This document shows positions 46,400-57,639 of a stretch of DNA of 64,000 bases, one piece after another. This stretch comes from Hippophae tibetana (taxonomy: Eukaryota; Streptophyta; Magnoliopsida; Rosales; Elaeagnaceae): the NCBI GenBank assembly GCA_037013495.1, contig CM072806.1:20163501-20227500 (forward strand), read 5' to 3'. Numbering within the stretch: the stretch's first letter is position 1; every line of letters begins with the position of its first letter. The notes below the pieces were generated by a model. It saw nothing but the letters and a program-made list of their open reading frames with translations. It searched no databases and was not told the DNA's origin. The translations under genes were made by a program, and so were the position numbers.

Positions 46400-47370
46400 C
46401 CCTCTGAAAAGCATGTTAAAAAAACCATAAATTGCAAGAAGGTTAGTGCATATATCAATCGAGTTAAAAGAGTATGACCTTAAATTTATGTACAAGTCTT
46501 CTGTAAAGGCCTAAGACATGGTAGATTTCGTTTTTGAGTTTAGTACCTCACCTAAAGTTATTGAAAATGAGCAATATGGAAGTGAGTAAGTCTCAAGTGT
46601 GGCAAGTATTTGTGGACGATGTCATAACTTCAAAGGAGCAGGGATTAGAGTAATCATACTGAATCATGAGGCAAGCTATTTTGAATATTCTATAAGAATG
46701 GAATTTCAATTGACTAAGAACATCACAGAAAATGAAGCAGCTTTTTTGGAGTTATGGCCCCAAAAATGCTAGAAGCAAACAATCTCATCTAGTATAATGA
46801 CTCTTGGTTGGTGGTTAATCAGCATCTGGACATCTTTGAAGTCAAAGACCAAAAAATGAGAAGGTATATAGAGCGAATGAAAAAATAATGCTAAAAGCTT
46901 ACGAGCTTCGAGATAAAGTAGACACTAAGGAACAAGAATAGTCATGCTAATGCCTTAGCCACTTTAACCACTATACATGAGGCCGATGGCAAAAAAATAG
47001 TCACAATCAACATTCTCGTAGAGGCTATTATGAAAGAGGTAGAAAAAAATTGTCAATGCATTAATGAAGTTACCATTCCCTAGTTTGCTCCACTTCTTGA
47101 CTTCCTCAAAAGCAGTAGCTTACCCAAAGATAAGAAGGAAATAGAGGAAGTCAATTTAAAAGTTAGACAATACATGATACAATGTGACAAATTGTATAAG
47201 AAAACAACTATTAGGCCTAAATTCCTCAGTATACCTAAGAAATGATAGGTATGAGTCATTTGTGAGGCTCATGAATGAAATGAATGAGAGTATGGCTCTC
47301 ATTTAGGTGGAAGAAAATAGTTGTTGGGCCAAGAATTACTTAAGAATCAAAGGGCTAAAGATTGCCACAC
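46400..47370 (+). pseudogene. Tat pol remnant: RNase H and start of integrase
   Basis: In broken plus-strand frames: ISIELKEYDLKFMYKSSVKA followed by DMVDFVFEFSTSPK at 46450-46560 (RT-RNase H connection), GAGIRVIILNHEASYFEYSIRMEFQLTKNITENEAAFLEL at 46640-46760 in separate pieces (RNase H), HANALATLTTIHEADGKKI at 46935-47000 and an integrase start near 47150-47330. RT and the integrase core are missing. It lies just upstream of the T2 primer site, so it belongs to a different Tat copy from T2, or to a rearranged T1. Confidence 0.7.
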
Positions 47371-47474
47371 CCTGTGGTGGTCGAATGTCATAATAGTGTG
47401 TTTTTTCTTCTAAAGTCCACATGAAGGAGAGGTGTACTCAAACATTGATCTTGACGAAAAATGGTATTGACATA

Positions 47475-47492
47475 TGGCGCCGTCTGTGGGAA
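47475..47492 (+). promoter_or_regulatory. T2 primer binding site
   Basis: TGGCGCCGTCTGTGGGAA, the sequence typical of Tat-lineage elements, three bases after ...TATTGACA, which would be the end of the 5' LTR. The LTR start was not found, so at most the last 100 or so bases of that LTR may be present. Confidence 0.85.
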
Positions 47493-48366
47493 CAATTATG
47501 CTATATTAGTTGAATCAAAACTAGAGAGAAATAAGATTTTATAATGTTCTCTTAAACTCTAAACTAGGTAGTCTTAAAAGAAAGACCCTAAAACTCCATA
47601 AAAACTACACCAAAAGAAGTTTATATTCTACACAGTCTTTAAAAGACCACATTTTTCTATCATTTCAAGATGAATCAACCTCTTGGCTCAGATAGCCAAG
47701 CTTCTTGAAAGGACGATGAAGTCCACCTCATATCTAGCTAGTCGTATAGCCACCTATATAGGTAGCCAACCCTAAATCGCCACTACCACAGTGGACTCAA
47801 GTGGAGTGGTAACAAAGGGCACAAATGGAAGTCTACTTAAATATAATTGAGAATGTGCTTCATACTATACTGGAGTGCTTATCATGGCCACATGCCTATG
47901 AATTAAAAGACACCAATCAATATTTTTCAATGCCCACAGTGCACTAGATGTAGTCCATAGCCATGCAAGGTCTAATTGGAGATGTGACTCACCTAGATTA
48001 GGTCTAAGCCTACTGGTCGGACATATAAGTTTGGCTTATACAGTATAGAATCACCCAACCATATAAGCTCAATTCTTATCTCTTTATCCATCTATCTTAG
48101 AAAATTTAGGACCCACTAATTCTGACCTAGGTGAACACCTTAAAACCTGTAAGTAGGGCCACTCTATCTTGGTAAGTTATAAAGACAATGTTATTTTAGT
48201 GGTCAATGGCCTTCATAAGTACATTCAACCCGAGGATGTACCTATAGTCCTTTAACCTACCATCTATCGATTAGCTATCTAACTACAAGAGATATAGTAA
48301 AGACTAAATAATGGTAGACTCCAAAACCTAGCTATTTCTACGAAGTCCCTATTCATACCATAACTC
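47493..48366 (+). other. T2 leader and gag N-terminal region, decayed
   Basis: Between primer site and recognisable gag. No frame is open for long, and only isolated gag-like words are seen. Tat elements have a long variable gag N-terminus, so decay here is hard to read. Confidence 0.4.
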
Positions 48367-48840
48367 ATGGCCATCCCACTTTTAGATAAATTGGATATGT
48401 CCAACGTGACTTCCTATGATGGTAGTAACGACCCATTGGAGCACCTTGAGAAATTTAAAGGTTAGATGTGCCTTTATGCTTACAGCGATGCAATTATGGG
48501 TCGAGCCTTCCAACTTACTATAACTAATAAAGCATGTGCTTCTTACGTACCTTCATGCCTAACATAATTGGTACCTTTACTAAGTTTAGAAAAAAATTTG
48601 TTTTCCATTTTGGGCAAGTTTCATATTGAGAAGATCCAAGTGGCAAACTATTATGATTCAGTAGCTATGAGTGCCCTAAACCAAGTGCCAAGGACCTCTC
48701 TAGAGGGACAAGTTAAAGATTTTTTGACCACATACATGGAAGCCACTCAGTTGGCAAATACATATCTTAACATTGAAGAAATTGCCAACAATAGGAGAAT
48801 CAATGACCTCCTCGCTAATTAAAGTACAAAACCAAAATGT
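48367..48840 (+). pseudogene. T2 gag core
   Basis: Starts at an in-frame ATG with MAIPLLDKLDMSNVTSYDGS and NDPLEHLEKFKG, then a stop, then SDAIMGRAFQLTITNKA; the frame from 48568 to 48822 continues with the second half of the gag core (FHIEKIQVANYYDSVAMSAL, FLTTYMEATQLANTYLNIEE). This is the Tat-type gag domain that forms the particle. The tryptophan-rich block between the two halves is missing or broken, and there are two or more stops. Confidence 0.75.
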
Positions 48841-48882
48841 AAGGTTGGAGATGAGCCAAACCCCTTAAGGAATAAAAAGCCT

Positions 48883-49483
48883 TGTCGATTAGTGCTTAAG
48901 AAGCACTAGTATTTTGTAATTTTATTACACTTAAATGTAATAAATAGATTTGAATATGCATGATTTCATCATTATTTATGAAAATCTATGTGTTCAAAAT
49001 CATATGTATTTTCTGTTGTATTTTTGGTATTTTTAGTTTTAAAAATACAAATTGATCAACATCTGAAGCACTTATTTACACCTTAGAAACTTAAAGGAAT
49101 GATCCATGTAAGCCTTACATTTAAAACCATTCAATAAGTAATGGGGTGTAAATCAAGGATTGAAGTGAAGTATTGTGTGAAATTGAACACCTCATCAAGA
49201 AGGCACAATTAAGAGAATTTGTACAAAATGGAATATCATAACATGGCGAGCATCTATTCCAAGGGAGCAAGTTACAAGCTCTCGAATAGAAAGTGTGAGA
49301 GATCTGAGTCATAATAGGTGGTCCTGTTAGAGGGATTCGAATAATGCGTGTAAGGTACACATCAAAGAGGCCTACTAAGAGGCCCACCACATTGCTTTTT
49401 GGCATGGCCCAAATAAGGATCCTAGGTTGATGGGCTCATATATAACTTTCTCATAAAAAGAAACATGTAGGCTACTTCATCTC
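48883..49483 (+). mobile_element. LTR fragment, distantly related to the E3 LTR, inside T2
   Basis: Begins TGTCGATTAGTGCTTAAGAAG, carrying the hairpin AGTGCT-TAAGA-AGCACT found as AGTGCT-CAAAA-AGCACT at the start of the E3 LTR. Like that LTR it then has an AT-rich run, a TTTTTGGTATTTTTAGTTTT stretch and an AAATACAA block, and near 49441-49450 a TATA-like CATATATAAC. The sequence then switches to Tat protease at about 49484. Only the U3 part is present. No target duplication was found. The minus-strand frame at 49121-49405 is not a gene. Confidence 0.55.
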
Positions 49484-49813
49484 TACACTGATGCATTGGT
49501 AATCATCCTCCTAGTGGAAACTACAAACCTACACATAATTATAATTGACACTAGCAGTTCAGTTGACATCATGTTCTTTGAAGCATGGAAGGCTATGAAG
49601 CTCACTCACCCACTAAGACTAGTGACCACCTCATTATTAGGACTCTCTGGGTTTTCAATGACTCTTGAAGGAAGCATAGCTCTATCAGTCACAATAGGGC
49701 AAGACATTGATATGAAAAAGCTCATGGTGGACTGCCTCAGAGTAAATTACCCATCGCCATACAATGGGATTTTAGAGGGACCATTTTTATACGCATCCAA
49801 AGTTATAGCCTAA
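49484..49813 (+). pseudogene. T2 aspartic protease
   Basis: Open for 105 codons from 49496, but the match starts at 49484 (DALVIILLVETTNLHIIIIDTSSSVDIMFF). The active site is DTS rather than the usual DTG, so the catalytic glycine is changed. Downstream LEGSIALSVTIGQDI and YPSPYNGILEGPFLYASKVIA match the end of Tat protease, with LEG in place of LGR. It would cleave Gag and Pol if active; the two substitutions suggest it is not. Confidence 0.8.
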
Positions 49814-50455
49814 ATTTACCATATCTTCTTAAAGTTCCCCATAGAAAGTGGAACGGGGATGGAACTAGGAGAATAGAAAATAGCCAAGGAATGTTATACC
49901 TTAGGAGTCTGAATGGAACAAAATAAGATCCCAAGGAGAAAAATAACGAAAAGTACACCCCACCAACCTTGTTCTACTTTTTCTTTATTTCAATTACTGC
50001 ATTTCAAGTTTATAAACTTAGGTTTCATTCACTTTGTAACTTGAATTCATAAATAAAAGGGACACTTCAACATTGAATGGCTAAAAATAACTTTTCTATA
50101 CTTGCAAAATTTGACGAGGAAGGGGAAGCCTAAATGACAAAGGAATTGAGATGGATGGGCTACCAAAGTTCACATGCTAGTATATTCGAGTTCATTTCTC
50201 TAAACATAGATCACAACAACCATATAAAGGTACTACACATCCTTGAGATGTGAGTCCATCTATATAAGCTGGTGTCTATACTGAAAGGTAGGATGCATCC
50301 TAAGTATAAGCTCTACAATCCATACTAAAACCAATGCGACAAGTAGCTTAATAAGCTTTCTATCTCATGGAATGATAGATCTTGATGACGGGCCCTAACT
50401 AACCTATGAATAGGCAGTAACTATACCTTATATCTAAGAGTTGCTACAACCCGTA
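49814..50455 (+). other. T2 3' non-coding tail
   Basis: Matches 18545-19080 of T1 over several blocks in the same order. Interrupted by L2 at 50455, and the match resumes at 52001. Confidence 0.8.
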
Positions 50456-51995
50456 TGATGAGCGAAAACCGGCATTACCGATTCTTGCCAATACTTTGGT
50501 TTTAATATTTATAAAACTCTCGCAAGTGCACGAATCATTTCGTAGAAAATGATAAGTATACTCCCAAGGTCGATCAAAGGAAGGAATGTATGTGGTTCTT
50601 AATTTATTATTCAAACTTTTAAAAACGAAATTAAATCCTAAACATCCTGTCACGATATTTTGAGGTTTTTGTGTTTTTAATCTACTTACATAAAAATAAA
50701 CATAGATTCAATAAACATTTATGCAAATTTTATCATTTATAATGGCGGAGTATTTATGGATATAATAACTAAGTTAATTATGCTTGCTCATATTATCTAG
50801 GTTATTAAAGATATGAATTGATATTTATTGATTCTCCCTTTTTTGTATGAATACCACCTTTGGTGGGGTTAGATATTCTTTGTTAACTAAACAAATCAAT
50901 TAACACCTATGGGTGGGGTTGATAACCAATTTGCTTAATTAAATTAATTCCTTTTTCTAAGAGATTGAAAATGAACCATTTAAATGCCACCTTTGGTGGG
51001 GTTAGACAATTTAAACTTTATTCAAGGTGTCCAAATTAAACCCAAGAATTTAGTTATCCGAGTACTAACTTTCAAGTTTTAAAACCACTACTGAAAACAT
51101 GTTGTCAATACATTTTCAGATAATAATTCTTATAAAAACTTTTGAAATAGAGCTTCACTCTAACTACCGGGCGATTGTACCATCAAATAAAAGAGCACTA
51201 CTCTAAATCAGACCGGATAACTAAACCTTAAAATCTAATTTTCAGGTTTAAGTTTGTAATGAAAAATAATATATTTCTCTCTAACATTCTTAATATCAAA
51301 TCATGAATAAAAATAAAATCAATTCATTTTAGAGATTTTTACCTATTTAATATTTCGCATGCATAACAATGTTATTATTACATCATGTTTATTAACAGCC
51401 AACACAGTTAAATTTAATCACAGACAAATTAAATATAACATGTAAGAATAAAGCATAAAAAATAATTGTAAAGAAAATAAAATCCTTACAAAACTTCGAC
51501 GCTATTCCCGTTGCTGGAAAAACTCCAAGCGGAATTTACACTCCCATTTATTGAATCAAAAAGCTAAAATATTACAAAAACATAACTAGTTCTTCCCTAA
51601 AAAGGGAAGAACTCTAAAACTAAGAGAAATTAACTAAAAACTAAGAAAAACTAAGAAAAACTAAAAATCTAAGAAAAGAGAGAAAGAAAGAGAGAAAAGA
51701 ATGTATTTGGAGGTGTTGAAGGTGTGTTTTGAAGTGAAGGGAAGGGGGTATACCATTTTGTCCAATTTTTGCATATTTGTTGACCTTTCCCCATTTATTT
51801 ATTAATATATTTGTGATGTATTGCTTCAAGTATTCCTCTTTGAGTCTTTAAGTTACGTTTTTAAGCCAAAATACCTGAAAAACAATAAAAATACCCGTGA
51901 TTCCGAAAAAGACAAATTTATATAAATATATATATTTTTAATCAATTAATGTGCATAAAATAATGATTATTTTAGTGTTTTTTGAGTACTTATCA
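50456..51995 (-). mobile_element. L2: solo LTR of the E3 family, promoter-deleted
   Basis: 1540 bp, TGATGAGCG at the left, TACTTATCA at the right, with CCGTA at 50451-50455 and 51996-52000. It is the reverse complement of the E3 3' LTR except that the GC-rich island, the paired TGACGTCA and the TATA box are gone: at about 51750 the sequence jumps from the leader to the segment upstream of the island. No internal part remains. The 69-codon frame at 50444-50653 is LTR sequence. Confidence 0.95.
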
Positions 51996-52000
51996 CCGTA

Positions 52001-54328
52001 CACCCATCCTTGTAATCTCACATTTACTCACTTTGGAGACCTTGTGTTTCCAACCCTAGCATATGATCATGGTATTGAACCACATACATTCACTCATATT
52101 TATTATATCTCTTTTATTTATCTCTCTAAATATAATCATCCTCACAATTATATGCATTACTTATTTGATTATCATGTTTAGAGTCTTTATTCAATGTGGT
52201 AATCATAATGTGAGTAAAGCTTTTATTGATAATAGAATTTTAAAAGAATGCATAATATCAATAATTTAAAATATAAAGATAATTTATGAAAAAAAAGAAC
52301 TTGCGATGATTTATTTTTATATATAGTATAGATGTAAAATATTTATGGTAAATAAATATTAATAAAATAATCAATTTATTTTTAAACAATAATATGATCG
52401 GAATGATGAGACAATAAGTCGAAATGTTTTTCAAATAACCAGCTTCAAATTTCAATTTCAATACTTGCTTCTCTTTTCCTTAATTCCAGCTAAAATTAGA
52501 AGGTCTATTTTCAATTTTCATAGAAACATGTAAAAGGCAGAAATGGAATTTTGAGTTTTATTTAATATTTTCGTATTTATTTTAGTTTATGAATTTTGTT
52601 CCATGGGTACGATATTATCATCTTTTTGAAAACCAGAAAAACTTTGTACTTTTAGTATGTCGGTAAGATTATAACCGTACACGTGTCAAGTAGTCGCATA
52701 AAACAACATAGTGGTTTATTTTTAAAAGTGATAAGACGTATGATTCACGCAGTATGCGTTGATACCTCTTACCATTAAGATAAAAGGGTAATACTTTAGT
52801 ATTAACGAACTATCTTTTATTTTTTATAAAAAAATACAAGAAAATATATTTTAATTTATTAATTATTATCTTAAATATTATAATTTTTTAGTTTTTTAAA
52901 TTTATTTAAAGATAAAATTAATATTTTATAAAAAAACTTATTTTTTATTAAAATAATGAAAATAGGTATTTAAAAATTATTTTTTTAAAACTGAATAATT
53001 ATGATTTAAAATAATAAATAAATAATATAATATAATAATATTACTGAGACTATATAATAGATGGATTATTTGTGTATTTATCAATAAAAATAATTTTTTA
53101 AATATTTATTTTTTGTTATTTTTCGTAAAAGAAAATAAAAAATTTACAAAATGTAACCACAAACCCTCATAAAAGCCCTATATGCAATACATAAAAATTG
53201 TTCATCAACCACTTAATTTAAAATCAATCAATAAATTCTCTAATAAAAAAATACACAATGATAAAAGGATAACATATCCGGATTCACCCGTTGAGACTGC
53301 TAATTGTTCTCTTTTTTAGATTGTATAAACAGAACAAGTCAAAAAGGGTAATTCTCTCTTATTTATTTCTTTAAGAACATGGTAAAAAATTGACTAAAAG
53401 TTACCCAATTTTGATATTGATTTTTTTTCAAAATTTATAATTACAAAATTATCATAATTTTAATATATATATATTTTATTTTATGTTAGATATTATTATT
53501 TTTGAAATATAATTAATATTTTCATTCTTATAGTTATTTATTAAATATAAAAAAATAAATAAATTTTATATTTCTTTTTATCTTCCATCAATTCATATTT
53601 ATTTTCATTCCAACAAATCTTATCATAAATATGTAAACACATCTTAAAGTACTAATTTTATTAAAGAAAATGAATCAATTTAAAACAATTTAAATATAAT
53701 TGAAGAAAGAAGATGTATCAATTTAGAATAATTTAAATATAATTGAAGATTTTTTTCATATGCGACAAATAAGAAAATAATGAAAGATAATTTGATATTT
53801 CTAATAAACTTAATATTTAATGTTTTATCGAAAACATTTAATTATTTTCTCCTTTCCTTTGCTATTATTCTCTCTTCTATTCCTCTCTCCACTCAACTAC
53901 CTTTCCACGTTACTCTTATTCTCTTCTATTCCTCTCTACACTCAACCACCTTTCCACGTTAACCACCTTTCCACGTTACTCTTATTTGTTCCTTCTCCTT
54001 TTTCTCAATCATCTCTTATCATCAATGTTGTTTTGGAAAAAAATCATTCAAAACCATTATTCATATCTTTCTAAATTTCATATGATAAACATACATCAAA
54101 ATGTAAGAAAATTGTGAGATGCATTTTAAAGTGAGAATAAATGAGACTAATATTCCTAAAAAAAATTTCAATACAAATCCTTGCTCACTTAAAATAACAT
54201 AAACATTCATCAATTTTCAAAACATGTACCGATGATATAATGTTCATCATACTTTTTATGAAATAATTGATGAAAAAGTATTTTATAAGTGCTTTAAATA
54301 AATTAAAAAGTAAAAATTATTATATTTT
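52001..54328. other. T2 tail end (to about 52065), then AT-rich DNA
   Basis: After L2 a CACCCATCC...CTTTGGAGACCTTG segment matches the T1 tail for about 65 bp. Beyond this the DNA is AT-rich without genes. 53155-53187 shares a run of about 33 bp with 63307-63339. A pyrimidine-rich tandem repeat lies at 53875-53985. Confidence 0.55.
53875..53985. repeat. Pyrimidine-rich imperfect tandem repeat
   Basis: The words TATTCCTCTCTCCACTCAAC, ACCTTTCCACGTTA and CTCTTATT recur two or three times. The two overlapping frames of 60 and 84 codons (53780-54074) come from this repeat. Confidence 0.75.
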
Positions 54329-54683
54329 TGAAGACCTTCGAGAAGATGAGGGGAGGAAACTATGAGCAATCAAGAAGAAAATGGAGAAGATAATAGAGAA
54401 ATTAGAGAGAGAAGGTTGTGAAAGAAATTCATTATATTCTTATGATTTTATGTAAAGTAGTGTAGGACTTATATAGAGAGAACACATTGTACTATTCTAT
54501 GACTCTATGTAGTACAAAACATAAAAAAAAATGAATATAACAAGGACAATGCAATATAAGTGTAACAAAAATATCTACAACTTTAACTTATACTCTTACA
54601 AGCTTTAAGAGAGTATAACTAACTCAATAGCTAGTTAGTTACTTGAAGTAAAAAGGAGATAATGTGCTCATCAATCCTCAATA
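54329..54683 (-). repeat. C1 3' LTR
   Basis: 355 bp, TG at the left end and a mutated TA at the right end (CCTCAATA where the partner has CCTCAACA). Shares AAATTCATTATATTCTTATG and CTAACTCAATAGCTAGTTAG with 61395-61780. Confidence 0.9.
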
Positions 54684-54720
54684 ACCCTATTATGAGCCCC
54701 CTCAAACTCAAAGAGGGAAA
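54684..54720 (-). promoter_or_regulatory. C1 polypurine tract region
   Basis: Minus strand GTTTGAGGGGGCTCAT lies next to the 3' LTR. This is the usual Copia plus-strand primer, here with a gap of about 10 bp. Confidence 0.65.
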
Positions 54721-55083
54721 TGACATTTAGTTTGCATTGCAAAAAGTGAATTTGAGCACTAGAAAAGGACTTAGTGAGAATGTATGTAGTTTGTTCAAGA
54801 CTAGGCACATATTGCACTTCCAATTCACCACTAGCAACCCTTTTATAAACAAAGTGGAGATCTAATTCTATATGTTTAGTTCGAGCATGCAAAGATTTTG
54901 CAGCACTAAAAATAGAGCTCATATTATCACACAAAATAATAAGAGCAGTAAGCAAGGAGATGCGCAGTTCAGAAAGTAGTGATCAAACCTAAAGAAGTTC
55001 ACTTGCAACACTAGCTATACTCCTGAATTCGACTTCAGTGCTAAAACAAGCCACCATAGCTTGTTTCTTAGCAGGCTATACAA

Positions 55084-55437
55084 TGGGATTGCCACCCAAA
55101 AAGACGTAGAAACTAGAAGTAGAATGATGATTATTAAGACAGAATGCCTGATCAACATCAACAAAGGCATTAACAGAAAGTTTAGTTGAAGGCTTGACCT
55201 CTAAACCAAAATCAAAGGTACCTTTTAAGTAAAGAAAAAAATGTTTCGTAGCAGCTTAATGAGCCTCACAGTATTATGCCATGGATTGGCATACTTTATT
55301 CATAACAAATGTTAAATTAGAACTAGCATACTTTATTCATAACAAATGTCAAATTAGAACTAGTAAGTGTAACATATTGAAGGCCACCTATAAGACTTAT
55401 GTAAAGCACTAGATTATCAAAAAATTATCATTTATAT
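55084..55437. repeat. 354-bp direct repeat flanking L3, left copy
   Basis: Matches 57279-57632 at a constant offset of 2195 bp with only three mismatches that I can see (at 55092 and two near 55246-55256). It ends exactly at the L3 start. Confidence 0.95.
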
Positions 55438-57279
55438 TGATGAGTGCTCAAAAAAGCACTAAAATAACCATGATTTTATGCACATTAATTGATTAAAAAT
55501 ATATATATTTATATGTTTTATCATATATTTATATAAATTTGTCTTTTTCGGAATCACGGGTATTTTTATTGTTTTTCAGGTATTTTGGCTTAAAAACGCA
55601 ACTTAAAAACTCAAAGAGGAATACTGGAAGCAATACATCACAAATATATTAATAAATAAATGGGGAAAGGTCAACAAATATGGAAAAATTGGAAAAAATG
55701 GGTCAAAAAGGACAAAAATGTCAAAAAGGAGAAAATCGTGCCGCCGCGCCCAGCTCCGCCCCAAGCTGCGCGCAGTACTGTTCATCCGCGCAGCACTGCA
55801 CGCGCAGTACTGTTCATCCGCGCAGCACTACGTGCGCGGCACTGTTCATACGCGCAGAACTGCACGCGGTACTGTTCACGTGCAGCCGCCCCGTCATGCT
55901 GACGTCATCAAATGATGTCAGCAATCAGTAATTCGCGTTTTTACATTTTTTTAACATTTCTTTCTCTACTTTTTCTCTCCATCCTCACCTATAAATACCC
56001 CCCTTCCCTTCACTTCAAAACACACCTTCAAAACCTCCAAATACATTCTTTTCTCTCTTTCTTTCTCTCTTTTTAGTTTTCTTTAGTTTTTCTTAGTTTT
56101 TCTTAGTTTTTAGTTCATTTCTCTTAGTTTTAGAGTTCTTGCCTTTTTGGGGAGAACTAGTTATGTTTATGTAATTTATTAGCTTTTTGATTCAATAAAT
56201 GGGAGTGCAAATTCCGCTTGGAGTTTTTCCAGCAACGGGAATAGCGTCGAAGTTCTGTAAGGATTTTATTTTCTTTACAGTTATTTTTATGCTTTATTCT
56301 TACATGTTATATTTAATTTGTCTGTGGTTAAATTTAACTGTGCTGGCTGTTTAGTAAACATGATGTAATAATAACGTTGTTATGCTTGCGAAATATTAAA
56401 TAGGTAAAAATCTCTAAAATGGATTGATTTTATTTTTATTCATGATTTTATATTAAGAATGTTAGAGAGAAATATATTATTTTTCATTACAAACTTAAAC
56501 CTGAAAATTAGATTTTAAGGTTTAGTTATCCGGTCTGATTTAGAGTAGTGCTCTTTTATTTGATGGTACAATCGCCCGGTAGTTAGAGTGAAGCTCTATT
56601 TCAAAAGTTTTTATAAGAATTATTATCTGAAAATGTATTGACAACATGTTTTCAGTAGTGGTTTTAAAACTTGAAAGTTAGTACTCGGATAACTAAATTC
56701 TTGGGTTTAATTTGGACACCTTGAATAAAGTTTAAACTGTCTATCCCCACCAAAGGTGGCATTTAAATGGTTCATTTTCAATCTCTTAGAAAAAGGAATT
56801 AATTTAATTAAGCAAATTGGTTATCAACCCCACCCATAGGTGTTAATTGATTTGTTTAGTTAACAAAGAATATCTAACCCCACCAAAGGTGGTATTCATA
56901 CAAAAAAGGGAGAATCAATAAATATCAATTCATATCTTTAAATAACCTAGATAATATGAGCAAGCATAATTAACTTAGTTATTATATCCATAAATACTCC
57001 GCCATTATAAATGATAAAATTTGCATGAATGTTTATTGAATCTATGTTTATTTTTATGTAAGTAGATTAAAAACACAAAAACCCCAAAATATCGTGACAG
57101 GATGTTTAGGATTTAATTTCGTTTTTAGAAGTTTGAATAATAAATTAAAAACCACACACATTCCTTCCTTAGATTGACCTTGGGAGTATACTTATCATTT
57201 TCTACGAAATAATTCGTGCACTTGCGAGAGTTTTATAAATATTAAAACCAAAGTATTGGCAAGAATCGGCAATGCCGGT
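55438..57279 (+). mobile_element. L3: solo LTR of the E3 family, 3' end clipped
   Basis: Starts TGATGAGTGC at 55438, ends ATGCCGGT at 57279, 12 bp short of the expected TTTTCGCTCATCA end, where a second copy of upstream C1 sequence begins. Its GC-rich island (55740-55890) has a different repeat (CGCGCAGTACTGTTCATCC type, about 30 bp) from that of E3. TATA box CCTATAAATACCC at about 55988. Frames at 55603-55931 lie in the island and are not genes. Confidence 0.95.
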
Positions 57280-57632
57280 GGGATTGACACCCAAAAAGAC
57301 GTAGAAACTAGAAGTAGAATGATGATTATTAAGACAGAATGCCTGATCAACATCAACAAAGGCATTAACAGAAAGTTTAGTTGAAGGCTTGACCTCTAAA
57401 CCAAAATCAAAGGTACCTTTTAAGTAAAGAAAAAAATGTTTCATAGCAGCTCAATGAGCCTCACAGTATTATGCCATGGATTGGCATACTTTATTCATAA
57501 CAAATGTTAAATTAGAACTAGCATACTTTATTCATAACAAATGTCAAATTAGAACTAGTAAGTGTAACATATTGAAGGCCACCTATAAGACTTATGTAAA
57601 GCACTAGATTATCAAAAAATTATCATTTATAT
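57279..57632. repeat. 354-bp direct repeat flanking L3, right copy
   Basis: Repeats 55084-55437 and then runs on without a break into the rest of C1 (ATATAAACAACTTAG), so this copy is the uninterrupted one. Confidence 0.95.
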
Positions 57633-57639
57633 ATAAACA

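Larger units (their letters stand above)
47475..52065 (+). mobile_element. T2: Tat-lineage element with gag-protease joined to the 3' tail (pol lost)
   Basis: Primer site, gag (48367-48840), an LTR fragment insertion (48883-49483), protease (49484-49810) and then, within about 100 bp, the 3' non-coding tail shared with T1 (49880-50455, resuming 52001-52065 after L2). Reverse transcriptase, RNase H and integrase are absent. It would depend on other elements for movement. Confidence 0.75.
54684..55437 (-). pseudogene. C1 RNase H (C-terminal part and left copy of the duplicated segment)
   Basis: 54955-54671 is open for 94 codons: CDNMSSIFSAAKSLHARTKHIELDLHFVYKRV and a VQYVPSLEQTTYILTKSF block, the known end of Copia RNase H. 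Upstream, 55084-55437 contains the middle of RNase H (DVDQAFCLNNHHSTSSFYVFLG) and a 37-bp tandem repeat (55289-55325, 55326-55362) which doubles SSNLTFVMNKVC and shifts the frame. The stretch between (54956-55083) has stops. Confidence 0.85.

Noticed and set aside
55603-55931. Open frames of 60-83 codons in L3
   Set aside because: Same explanation as for the E3 LTR: a GC-rich repeat in the LTR.
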